Below, piece by piece: positions 34,184 to 44,750 of a stretch of DNA of 64,000 nucleotides; the first letter of the stretch is position 1; each line of letters starts with the position of its first letter. Both the position numbers and the translations under genes were made by a program. The notes below the pieces were generated by a model. It was not told the DNA's origin. It saw only the letters and a list, made by a program, of their open reading frames with translations, and did no database searches. The DNA is from Xiphydria camelus (taxonomy: Eukaryota; Arthropoda; Insecta; Hymenoptera; Xiphydriidae), in assembly GCA_963678675.1 (NCBI GenBank), contig OY783195.1, positions 22,778,387-22,842,386 on the forward strand, written 5' to 3'.

Positions 34184-36519
34184 TAGCAGGATCAGGTGGG
34201 CCGTTGAATCTTTTGAGAGATTTAAGAGCCCGGGGGTAGATGGGATCTTCCCAGCCCTCCTACAGGAGGGAGGGGAGAGCCTATGGAAACGCCTCTATAC
34301 TATATATAGATCCTGTCTGGCCTTGGGATATACCCCTAAGGCTTGGAGAAAGGTCAGGGTGGTCTTTATACCAAAACCGGGCAAGGACTGCTACGATCGG
34401 GCCAAGTCTTTTAGGCCTATCAGCCTGACATCTTTCTTGCTCAAAACACTGGAGAGACTGGTTGATAGGTACATCAGGGATACCGCTCTGATCGAAAGAC
34501 CAATAGAGCGGACCCAACATGCATTCCAGACCGGTAAATCCATAGAGACGGCTCTCCACTGTCTCGTTCGCGAGATAGAGGGGTCCCTCGACAGGAGGGA
34601 ATCGGTTCTGAGTGTGTTTCTGGATATTGAGGGGGCATTTGACAATACCTCCTTTGAAGCCATCTGCGAGGCAGCACGAGGGTTCGGCATCGAGGAATCT
34701 ATCGTTTGCTGGATCCAGAGTATGCTGCAGACACGGAGGGTTTGGGCCAGCCTAGGAGAAGCTGAGGTGGAGGCCCGGGCCGCCAGAGGATGTTCGCAGG
34801 GGGGGGGGGGTACTTTCCCCACTCCTGTGGACCCTGGTGTTAAACGGGCTCATGGTAAAGCTAAAGGAGGCTGGCTTCACTGTGCAGGGATATGCTGACG
34901 ACTTGGCTATCTCTGTTAAGGGAAAAGATACCGAGGTGCTGGCGAGGCAAATGCAACGTGCGCTGGACCTCGTGCAAAACTGGTGCCTATCCCAGTCGCT
35001 AAAGGTTAACCCAAACAAAACTGAGATGGTGCTGTTCACACGTAGGAGGGGCTGTCAATTTAAGGCCCCTACCATTTTCGGCGCCGAGCTGAAGACCTCC
35101 GGAGAGGTGCGCTATTTGGGGGTAACCCTGGATAGCAAGCTTCTATGGAGAAGTCATATAAATAAACAGGCCCAGAAGGCAATTTCTACCTTTTGGGCCT
35201 GTAGAAGAATGTTCAGCAGAACATGGGGACTGAGGCCGGGAGTGGTGGCGTGGATATACACTGCCATCCTTGTGCCCCAGCTCATCTATACGTCGGTAGT
35301 CTGGTGGCCCTCTCTCAGGAGGAACATCAACCGCAAGACGCTACTTAAAGTCTACAGGTTAGCATGCCTGGGGATAACCGGTGCCATGCGCACAACCCCG
35401 ACCCTGGCCATGGGGGGCCCTCCTTAACCTAGCACCTCCCCACCTTGTGGCGGAGGCCGGGGCGAGGAAGACGGCTCTACGCTTGTATTTCGGTGGATAC
35501 TGGAGACAAGCGGCCAGGGGGCACGCCGCGATCCTTCGGGGGGGCGGAGTGCTAGAAGAGTTCGCACTGAAAAAAGGGGATCGATGCCCGGATAGCTATC
35601 GCTTTCAGCGTCGATTCGAAATCCTCACTCCGGACAGACTATCCTGGAAGGGGGATAAAAATCACCTCCTATCCCCGAAAGGACTCGTCTGGTATACAGA
35701 CGGGTCCAAAATGGAGACGGGAGCGGGAGCGGGAGTATGGTGCGGCGGGCCAGGGGTAGAATTATCTTTCGCCCTGGGCCACGACGTCACGGTATTCCAA
35801 ACGGAGGTGTTCGCCATCTGGGCCTGCGTCGGATTTATCCTGAACAAGGGCTACAGGGGCAGGCACATCTATATATGCAGTGACAGCCGGGCCACGCTCG
35901 GGGCGCTCTCCTCAGTGAGGATTACGTCGGGGCTGGTCCGGGACTGCAGAGATAGATTAGAACGACTCTCAAGTGAGAATCGAGTAAAGTTGCTATGGGT
36001 GCCGGTCACACCGGCATTGCTGGCAATGAGAAAGCCGACAGGCTGGCTCGGCTGGGCTCTTCGCGGCCGAATCCCGAGCACAATATAGGCATCTCCATGG
36101 GGCTCGTGAGGGAAGCGGCTCGTAATTGGATTAAGGGCCGCTTCGCCGACCTTTGGGCACGAGCTCCGGGTATGAAGCACACGAGGGCTCTTTTTAGAGG
36201 ACCCTCTAGTAGGCTGGGCACTAGGTTGCTGAACCTAGACAGGGCTCAACTACGATGGATAGTGGGGCTGGTCACTGGGCATTGGCACACAAGAAAGCAC
36301 CTGAGGAACATGGGCCTCGGTACGGAGGTCCTGTGCCCCAGGTGCGGGGATGAAGAGGAAACTCCTTTTCACATACTGGCGCACTGCGAGAGGTTGACGG
36401 CCCTTAGATACTATATCTTGGGGGCCCCCTCTTTCGACGATGCCAGTATCAAGGACATCGGGGTGGGCGAGCTCTTGCGCTTTGCGAGGAAGGCTGGCAT
36501 ACCCCGAAGTCACACCTAA
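34184..36519 (+). pseudogene. ORF2 part 2 of non-LTR element II: RT, RNase H, zinc motif
   Basis: RT motifs: SPGVDGIFP (34212), PGKDCYDRAKSFRPISLTS (near 34377-34432), FLDIEGAFD (34618) and YADD (near 34891). RNase H: YTDGSK (35695), QTEVFAIWAC (35800), SDSRA (35880) and HTGIAGNEKAD (36007). The C-terminal Cys/His motif CPRCGDEEETPFHILAHC is near 36336. Three breaks: a 12-G run at 34799-34810, a shift near 35410 and another near 36003. It ends at the TAA at 36517-36519. Confidence 0.9.
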
Positions 36520-36649
36520 GGCTGCCCCAGCTGGGGCCCGGGTACAATGGTTTACTAGGACTGAGTGCCCGGTTGATGCCAACTCACAATACTACATATT
36601 TTGTCGATTTTATTTTATAAAATTACACTTTATTAATTAAATCAATTGT

Positions 36650-37490
36650 CCCTGATACATATAAATTATTATTTACAATTAATTTATTTAAATGTACATT
36701 CCGAGTGAAATAAATAAATCGGAGGGTTATAAACACGAAGTGGTATCTTTATGTAACTAAAACGTCATTTTATTTGGCGCTTACATACATTTGCGGATAC
36801 TATGCGAATAATAATTTTCTGAATTTGAGAACTGTTTAACACGGATAATTCCGTTCGATAGGGGAATTGGCCTTCCTTAACACTTAGACTGCCCCGTGTA
36901 TCTCTAGCGATACACCCTGCATATCAGAATGTATTACTAGAGATACACGCGGCAGTCTAAGTGTTAATTAAGTAGTGAATTTTCTGCGTGGATGGTATAC
37001 GTTTTCCATTTTTAAAACGAATTAAAACTTTTTTCGCTTCAATGTATTGATAACATATAAATTATTATTGAAGCATACAAATTATTATTTACAATTAATT
37101 TATTTAAATCTATATTCCGAGTTAAAGAAATAAATCAGAAGAATTATAAACAGGAAGTGGTATCTTCATGTAACCAACAGTAAATCACCAACAATATATT
37201 GAAGCGAAATAAAAATTGCAAATTCGTTTTCAAAATGGAAAATGTATACCATCCACATAGAAAAATCACTGTTTAATCCCATATTGAACAGCATTATCCA
37301 TGTTAAGTAGTTCTCAAATTCAGAAAATTATTATTCACACAGTATTCGTAAATGTATGTAAGCAAAAAATAAAATGATGTTTTGGGGTTACTTATTCCTG
37401 TTTATAATTCCTCCGATTAATTTCCTTCACTCGGAATATAGATTTAAATAAATTAATTGTAAATAATAAATTACATGCTTCAATAATAAT
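36650..37490. repeat. local AT-rich direct and inverted repeats
   Basis: A unit containing AAATTATTATTTACAATTAA and TTCCGAGTGAAATAAATAAA occurs at about 36660-36860. It is repeated directly at about 37075-37190 and in reverse at about 37195-37490. A further fragment (GCAAAATGGAAAACATACC to CAGTTCTCAAATTCAG) lies at about 39415-39515. Confidence 0.65.
36881..36963. mobile_element. 83-bp hairpin MITE flanked by TTAA
   Basis: CACTTAGACTGCC and its complement form the ends, and TTAA lies at 36877-36880 and 36964-36967. A very small piggyBac-type MITE is the simplest reading. Confidence 0.75.
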
Positions 37491-38088
37491 TAACACGTTG
37501 TCAACATTCGAGGGTCGTTTGAAAAATTTCCGGCCTTTTTAGGAAAAACACATATTTCAAGGAAAACAGTGTGCGTGGAGTCCGCACGACAGAAGTGAAA
37601 TTTAAACTTCTTGCTTATGAGTTATAGATAGAGATAAATTATTAGTATTTTTTATTGAACAAGAAATAATAATTGGTAATAGTAAAGATGAGGGTATGAT
37701 CTTAAATGAAAAACTAATTCAAAATTAATGTTTTCTAATATATTTTACAAGAAATTCGTTATTCAATTTGAGAAAAACATGAATTAATTACGGTAATTAG
37801 TTCCTCGTTTTTTATGAATCATGTAATGTAAGTTTTATGTAAGTCATTTCGAGAAACAAAAGAATTTAATAGAAATGTTGCCGTTTGTAGTTTGCCATTT
37901 GTATTTGTGCTGCCATCCTATGGACCTTTGAACGAAGTTATAACTTACACCACTATTCTAGCTAACACATTTGATTATGTAGATAACGTTTTTCGCCATT
38001 ATCTTAAAATGGCAAAAAAGTGACTTACTCCACTTTGCCTTTCACCGCCTCATATGTTATTCTACATCAAAATTTAAGTGATACATAG

Positions 38089-38241
38089 GGTGGACGCGCA
38101 CCGGTTAGCCGGACACTACCTGTTGTTGGACATTTAATGAAACAGATATATGAAAGTATCCTTGAACAGAGGAAGAAAGAGATACGTCGGATAACTGGAA
38201 ATATCGTCTGCTTAAGTGTCCGATAACCGGTGCGTTTACCC
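38089..38241. mobile_element. 153-bp pogo-like MITE
   Basis: GGGTGGACGCGCACCGGTTA and the complement of GGGTAAACGCACCGGTTAT form the ends, followed by GGACAC-type sequence. They share the AGGGT..AC..GTTA..GGACA pattern with the element at 40223-40592. TA precedes the left end; the right flank lacks it. Confidence 0.55.
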
Positions 38242-38242
38242 A

Positions 38243-38682
38243 ATTTTTTTATCTGCGGAAAAACATTTCTAGGAGGTGAATTTAACTCTGAAAGTTGACA
38301 GCTCCTAGAAGTGATTGCTGGTTTTCACATACTTGCAATTGATCTTTTGAAATGAAACCAAATGGATAATAATCTATATAAAAAATGATGAAAAATGCAA
38401 TTTATTACAGTTCGTGAGGGTAATTAATTAAAAAATTATAAAGATTGAAATTCACAAAATTACTGTACAATTTCAACCCTTATAATTTTTAAATTAATTA
38501 CCCTCACGAAATGTAATAAATTGCACTTTTCATTATTTTTTATGTAGATTATTATCCACTTATTGTTAGTTTCATTTCAAAAGATCAATTGCAAGTATGT
38601 GAAAACCAGCAATCACTCTTAAGGCTGTCAGCTTTGAGGGTTAATTTCACCCCCTAGAAATGTTTTTCTGCAGATAAAAAAA
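38243..38682. repeat. 440-bp palindrome
   Basis: The arms pair TTTTATCTGCGGAAAAACAT with the right end, through TTTTCACATACTTGCAATTG and TTACCCTCACGAA-type blocks, centred near 38460. It directly abuts the preceding MITE. No target duplication was found. Confidence 0.75.
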
Positions 38683-38742
38683 TACGCATCTCTTAGATTT
38701 TTATGTAGAATAACATATATCAGAATGAACGAAATCGGCGAG

Positions 38743-38952
38743 TTACACCTGGGATGGTTTCCTTGTTAGTAATGCTGCACCACCCGGTGTGCATGATAAC
38801 AACACGTGATGAATGAATTCGATAATGTCATCAAGTTTCTTGTTAGGTGATATATACACAGCAATAATTAACATGGATTGTCCATTATCAAGACGACATC
38901 TTGCAGCACAGATATCTCCAATGTGACACATGTACACATCTATTGCATTCAT
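38743..38952 (-). pseudogene. endonuclease-like domain scrap (transposon-derived)
   Basis: About 60 residues with DVYMCHIGDICAARCRL, then IIAVYISPNKKLDDIIEF. They resemble the mid-part of an exonuclease/endonuclease/phosphatase domain carried by helicase-bearing or retro elements of insects. Both flanks are non-coding, so it is a fossil. The assignment is tentative. Confidence 0.35.
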
Positions 38953-40222
38953 TTGTCGAAGAGATACATATAGCTAAATGTGCCTCCGAATATTGAGATA
39001 AACCATGCAGCACTTCACAGGATCATTTCTGATGAAAACGAATAACACCACGAACTCTCTTCAAAATCGGCGGTAGGAACGAGTGGAGTCTCCATGGCGA
39101 CTGGGGCGTGACTGACCTGGCGATGAATGCATGCGCACAGGAATTTTACAGGGCTTAATTTAAAATTATTTTTTAATTTTTGCACTACACACAGATAAAT
39201 ATTCCCTCCTATTAAGCGTTTCCCACCAACCAAACGGATTAAAAAAATAGTGGAACTCTTACTTTTGAGACACCCCTGTACTGATCGAAATGACTTGAAC
39301 GCCTCGAGGCGAACGCCTCGTCACGACACGATACTATCATAACTGCTTGTCAATAAGGCCGGAAACTTTTCAAATGACCCTCGCATTGAAGCGAAACGAA
39401 AGTTAGAAATTCTTTTGCAAAATGGAAAACATACCATCCACGCAGAAAATTCACTGTTTAATTCCCCTCTCGAACGTCATTATCCATGTTAAGCAGTTCT
39501 CAAATTCAGTATCAGGGACAATTGATTTAATTAATAAAGTTTAATGTTACAAAATGAAATCAACAAAAAATATTACTAAAACGTTACTTTTGAAACTTAT
39601 AGCATTAAAAAGGTATAGAAGAAATAAAAATGCAACGATCAGCAGGTGCTTAAATCTTCGGGCATAACTTTACCCTTTCAGCCATGAATTTTTGAAAATT
39701 AATCAATAATGTTTTTGATTCAAACTTTTAATTAGGACGAATATAATTACTTATTAACGCAATATAAACTTGTTTCCTCCATAGATATAGATATTAGGAA
39801 GTCGTGGCAAATACTACCATCAGTAACTTACTATACCTAAGTAATTATTTTAAAAAGAAATTAAATATGAATAACATGTCATTATTTTATTACTCATGAA
39901 AAAGTTTAAAACAGTTTCTAAATTTTGTAAGACAAAGTGGTACATTGCCCTTTTCGCGATGAATTCTTGACCGTCCTTCGCAGGTTTCAAGCTTGCAGCG
40001 CTGTTCATGACAAACTTTATGGATTGGCCAATGATCAACATTATCGAAAAATTACGGGGGAATTGGAATGTATACTAATAAATAACGTTTAGATGGTTAA
40101 TGAAGTCGGCATCTAGCGACAGATGTGCAAAATACAGGTCTTTTGTGCTTGTATAGGGCCCTGTAATTAAAGCGGTGGCAAATGCCACCGTCATTTTTGT
40201 CATAAAAATTAAAAGTGGCATA

Positions 40223-40592
40223 GGGTAAACCACCCAGTTATTGGACAGTCTGATTTAAATAAATAAAAATAAGATTCCTAGTTTTTACTTAAATAAATAT
40301 TATCAAAAACCGTACCTGGCTTATTGATTCTTGACTGTCCAGTTACTGGATTGAGTATTTCCAAAAAATAAGAACACTGTCCAATAACTAAGTTTTTTGA
40401 CTTTATCCTAGTTTTTTATTATTGAAAATTATGTTCTTTCCAACTTAAAATTGTAAGTTACTAGAATGTAAAGCCAATATATTTTCAATTAAAACAAGCC
40501 ACCACTCATATCTCTAGGTAGAAAAATATCTTTTCAACACGGTCTCAAATGTTGTAAAATGCTTAAGTGTCCAATAACTGGGTGGTTTACCC
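40223..40592. mobile_element. 370-bp pogo-like MITE, TA-flanked
   Basis: GGGTAAACCACCCAGTTATT and its complement form the ends, continuing GGACA, with TA at 40221-40222 and 40593-40594. The TTATTGGACA core resembles pogo/Tigger-group termini. Further internal TTGGACTGTCC-like copies of the motif occur. It has no ORF. Confidence 0.75.
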
Positions 40593-40863
40593 TACTTGAC
40601 GAAAATTGATACTTTTTTCTTAAAATGGCAAAAACAACCATAAGTCGAAGATTTTTTTCAATATTTTTGTGTTAAAGTTGAATTCTAGACGAACAAATTC
40701 ATGTACTTGTTTTTATTGATATCACTTATTTACTTAGTTATATGCATTTGAAAAATTAGGGCATCGGATATTCGAAAATTCATAAGTCGTGAACTGGTTA
40801 CGATAAAAAACTGTAAAAAATCATAATGTTCATTCGATCAGGAACTATAATATATTCGGTTCT

Positions 40864-42133
40864 TCGAAAAGTAATATCGTTTTTTCCATGAATTTCAAAG
40901 TGATTTTATTATTATAAATAGGTAAGAAACATCAATCAATGATTTACTGACCATTTTGTTGGATGACCTTTCTCCATCTATTAGGCATAATTCCGCGTTC
41001 GAAGTAAGTTTGGTTTTTAGAGGCAAAGAACTGAATCAACTCATTTTTGATAGCCTCATCTGAATCGAGTACCTTTCCATTTAAATGGTTTTAAAGAGAA
41101 CAGTATAAATAGAAATTTGATGGTGCAAGTTCCGGGCTATATGGTGGATGAGGCATTACTTCCCAGATTAGCTCCAACAATTTTTGGCGAGTGACCAAAG
41201 ATGTGTGTGGTCTGGCGTTATCGTGATGGAAAATAACGCCTTCACGACTTGCCAGTTTTGGCCGTTTTTTCTTCACTTCTTGATTTAATTGCAATAGCTG
41301 ATGACAATACACTTCTGAATTGATAGTTTGGTTCCTTTGGAGTTGTTCGAAAAAAATAATACCTTTATAATCCCATCAAGCAGACACCAAAACTTTCTTT
41401 TGATGAATATCAGATTTTGATGTTGATTGTGCCGGCTCATCTCACTTGTGCCACGATCGTTTTCGCACATTATCGTAAACAATCCACTTTTCATCGCCAG
41501 TTATGATTCGCTTCAAAAATGGGTCATTTTTGTTACGTTTGAGCAACGAATCGCTGATGTTAATTCGTTTAGAGAGATAAATTTCTTGCAACACGTGAGG
41601 AACCCAAACATCAAGCTTGTTTACGTATCCGAGCTGTTGTAAATGCAAGGTAATAACGGCCGAATTGTATATGTTGAGTTTTTTTGCTATCTCTCGTGTC
41701 GTGCTATTCCGGTTGACTTCGATCATATTGCTTTTATTTTGTCATCATCGATAGCAGTTGGACGCCCAGAGCGTGGTACATCCTTAAGGTTAAAATCTCC
41801 AAAACGAAAACGAGTGGACCAATGCTGGTATTAGCGTTCAGTTAGAGAGTCTTCACCATAAACATCACACCATTTTTTCCGAGCGTGTACTGTACGTTTG
41901 CCTTTTTGAAAGTAAAAAAAGGAAAATATGACGAAAATGTTCACTTTTTGATTCTCGATTTTAAAACATGATAGCGAACAAAGAGTTGTTCACCAACGAC
42001 GACAGTTAGAATGATTAAAGATAATTTGGAATATCGCGTCAAGTGATGGACAAAATTTCGGGGTTCGCGTCGCTTTCAATATTTTTTCATTAAAGTGCTG
42101 CCATCTCCCAAAAATAAACGACATTACTTTTCA
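40864..42133 (-). mobile_element. mariner element (irritans-like), complete length but dead
   Basis: TIRs are TCGAAAAGTAATATCGTTTT at the left and the complement of CTGAAAAGTAATGTCGTTTA at the right, about 1.27 kb apart, the normal mariner length. The transposase lies on the minus strand. The right outermost bases differ from the left ones, and dispersed repeat B starts about 20 bp further on. Confidence 0.75.
40950..41960 (-). pseudogene. mariner transposase with mutated third catalytic residue
   Basis: In order on the minus strand: helix-turn-helix remnant and RFRFGDFNLKDVPRSGRP linker near 41800, first Asp in ITGDEKWIVYDN (near 41490), second Asp in FHHDNARPHTS (near 41225), and ELAPSNFYLY (near 41115) where active elements have Asp in APSD. 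The catalytic DD34D is therefore DD34N. Stops and frame changes lie near 41438, 41725 and 41835. The upstream N-terminus is eroded. Confidence 0.85.
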
Positions 42134-42154
42134 GTCAAATCAATAGAAAAAACA

Positions 42155-43890
42155 CAAAACGTGTGGCAGCCATACGCGGAAGAAGTGAAACTTCGATATC
42201 AGTTTCTCTGAATTTGATTCCGGTGGTATCAGTTTCAATTGGCTCTATAAAAGTCTTTTACAATGCTTCTTCGTAGAGCCAATTGAAACTAATACCACCG
42301 GAATCAAATTCAGAGAAACTGATATCAAAGTTTCACTTCTTCCGCGTGTGGCTGCCACACGTTTTGTGTTTTTTGTTGAACTCAATATGAATTTTTTTAT
42401 GGGCACAAAATGTAGTGTAAGGAATATCATGTTCACTGGATGTATTTTCACCGATATTGGATCCTCCAGGAACTTGAAAATCTATTACATTCTCCAGGGT
42501 TTGGGACTGGTGTTGATCTGCATTAGCAGATATAGCAATATTTGATTGTGTTCATTTAATTCTCTCTCTTCATTTTCGACTTGGTTCTGCATCAGTTTTA
42601 GGTAGTGTCTTCGTCATTGTTTTCTTTACACGGTGCCTGTCACGAAACTCTTTTGCCCGTTGTTTTCCTGTTTTTGCCATAATAATTGTAATATAACACA
42701 CACGCGAAAGAATGTTCAGTGTTCATTGACGTTAACGAAATTGAAAGTTTATTTTACACGTTGCCTGTCACTGTACTCTTTTGACCGTTCTGTTGTTTTT
42801 TTTGCAACAATAATTATAAATTAATACACACACACACACACACACGAAAGAATGTACAGTAATGCATGGTGGTTACTCGAGAAAGGTCACGACTCCGATC
42901 GCAGACTACACGAGCTCCGTATAGCCGGCCATTCGATGCGGTAAAATCCGGAAAACTGAAAATGTACAAACGAAATACAAACAACTCACAAGTAACTCTG
43001 CGCCTTCTCGTCTGGCTTCTCATGTCATCTTACGGATACGCCCAAAAAAGGGTCCTAAACGCTAGATTTATGGTGAGACTAAATAGTCCTCTTAGTGGAG
43101 GTGCGACACTGCGCCGCCTCATAATACGAACAATAGCTTTCATCGCCCGAAGAAACCCTCTCGAGCAACACAAACCAGACGCCCTCTGCACAGTCTAAAC
43201 AGCGATTGATTTTTGCATCATTTTTCTTCAGTTTCAAGTTAATAACTATAACATGTGCGATCAAGAGTAGATCTCCTCGAGGTCATAAATCCCGAAGGCA
43301 CTACTGCGTGACACCAATAGTGACCGAAAACGTAGAGTGGTGGATTTAAACCGTATCGGTTAGTTGCAATGATTTAATACTGCACTCACACAATATTACT
43401 GGTGATTATATTGGATTCAAAGAGATACAGTAATTCCGTGATGTAGCCGTGGTTTACAATTAGATATACTGAGAGGTAGTTTTGAGGGAAATGTGTGGGA
43501 CTGCGAACGCATTCGTAACCCCCATTCACCAAAACATATCTACCGCCTACCTCGCTATTGTGACCGATGTACAGATGATATCTAGATTAGTGCGTTTTAC
43601 TGAGGCTGCGATAATAGTGAGCCTCATCGCATGAATGATAGTCGCACGGCGGCCTGGCGCTCCAGCCTCGCAAAATCGACACATGGCTTGCCTGGCAAAG
43701 GCGATAGTTTACGTACGGTAGAGAGCGGTGGAATGGGGCAAAGTTGAGAGCGGTGTATTGGGGCAGGGTCGAGAGCGCTGTATGAGTGAGTCACGGTCGG
43801 AAGCGCTGGAGTGTGTGGGTTTCGTTACGGACCTCGTGTCGGGCGCGCGATTTTAGTACCCTCAGCATAAAAGTTTCACTTCAAAAGTCG
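42155..43890 (+). mobile_element. dispersed repeat, copy B (partner at 18255-20015)
   Basis: Same orientation and order as copy A: a terminal hairpin (42160-42365), a longer central part with a minus-strand ORF relic, a (CA)n run at about 42823-42845, the CACGAGCTCCGTATAGCCGG region, and the terminal AAGTTTCACTTCAAAA. It retains about 170 bp (42370-42545) that copy A lacks, while copy A retains a hairpin block that B has mostly lost. Confidence 0.75.
42330..42680 (-). pseudogene. basic ORF relic of dispersed repeat B
   Basis: Starts at the ATG at 42680 with the same MAKTGKQRAKEF beginning as in copy A. Two in-frame stops follow (within the NRK/WRERI and KWTQS region), after which the frame stays open with SNIAISANADQHQSQ-type sequence into the hairpin. 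It shows the copy A ORF is itself internally deleted. Function unknown. Confidence 0.4.
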
Positions 43891-44507
43891 TTAATATTAG
43901 AAATGGTCAGGATCAAAGCTGGCGATTTTGCATGGAATGCTCCATATATTAGCATTTTGCTCCGCCCTTCCTCTCTTTTATCGTAAGTGTCAGAATCAAA
44001 GATGACTAACATTTCTTTAGAAATTGTCATTTCGCTGGTAGGTGAATGCTTCAAGACATTACGTGACTGGCGCGTAGGGTCGTAGCACTGGAAAACTCGT
44101 TGCAAAATCGGCGACAGGAGACGTGCAAAGGATTAATCGAAGTTATCACTTACACGTAAGGTAACTGCCCCAATAGCAGGACACGCCCTAATATAGTTGG
44201 ACATATTTGAGTATAATTCAAATTATTGAATGGGATAAAAAGGAACGAGTAATGGGAAAAAGTCCAATAAATTAAGGGTGTACATAGAATGTGTCATTAG
44301 TAAGAGTGCTGAGTAAAATCTGCTGCATGAATTTTTATTATTATCCGGATACTGAGCTTAGCCGTCCGACATTTGAGTCAGTTACCTTATACGTCTATTA
44401 TATCGCTCACAAAATACTTGATATAGGTGCTTCTTGCCACTACGTTTGGATATCAATAGGTAGTCTTTTAAGTAAAATACGATATCATTCATGTCGCATT
44501 CAAAACA

Positions 44508-44656
44508 GATAACGTAATTTTGGGTGAAAAAATTAGACAATGAAAGTGCAGTTCAAATTCACCTGCATCAGCATGATTTGCCTTCCAGCTGGTTACAGGT
44601 GAATTAAAACGATATTTTCATTGTCTAGGTTCTTATGAAGAATTACGCTATCTGCT
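44508..44656. mobile_element. 149-bp hairpin MITE
   Basis: CAGATAACGTAATTTTGGG pairs with the right end CGCTATCTG, and TAGACAATGAAA pairs with TTTCATTGTCTA, leaving a short loop. No certain target duplication. Confidence 0.6.
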
Positions 44657-44717
44657 CCCCATACGGTATAACGTTATACGCCCTATGTATTGTAGAGCGA
44701 AGGCTCGTGTATACTCC

Positions 44718-44750
44718 CCCCCCCCCCCCCCTCCCCCCCGTAGGAATTTC
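44718..44750. repeat. poly(C) tract
   Basis: More than 20 C with one T interruption, directly adjoining the next TIR element. Its exact length is likely unreliable in assembly. Confidence 0.9.

Larger units (their letters stand above)
29938..36606 (+). mobile_element. full-length non-LTR retrotransposon II with 12-bp target duplication
   Basis: CATATTTTGTCG occurs at 29938-29949 and again at 36595-36606, bracketing an element of about 6.6 kb (5.6 kb without its insertion). It starts CCCGGGTTCCCC and ends in ACAATACTA with no simple tail. The plus strand carries a GC-rich leader, ORF1 and ORF2. It is diverged from element I at the protein level but has the same architecture. It is interrupted at 33159-34180 by a TIR element. 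GC content of the ORFs is clearly higher than the surroundings. Confidence 0.92.
37509..39383. mobile_element. mariner-like TIR element with GAGGGTCRTTTGAAAA ends
   Basis: CGAGGGTCGTTTGAAAAATT at 37509 pairs with AATGACCCTCG ending at 39383, including a common TTCCGGCCTT stretch. CATT occurs on both sides (37505-37508, 39384-39387). The termini look mariner-like, but the flank is not a TA duplication, so the class is uncertain. The interior holds two smaller foldbacks and an endonuclease-like scrap. Confidence 0.6.
29830..39620. repeat. outer inverted repeat split by non-LTR element II
   Basis: The sequence just right of the retrotransposon (36607-36660, including CAATTGTCCCTGATA) pairs with 39510-39575 in reverse. 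The sequence just left of it (about 29870-29937, CACCTTTTTAATA...CAAAAGTTACG) pairs with about 39576-39620. The two left pieces are contiguous once the retrotransposon is removed, so the retrotransposon inserted into the left arm of this older inverted repeat. Outer borders fade gradually and are approximate. Confidence 0.6.
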
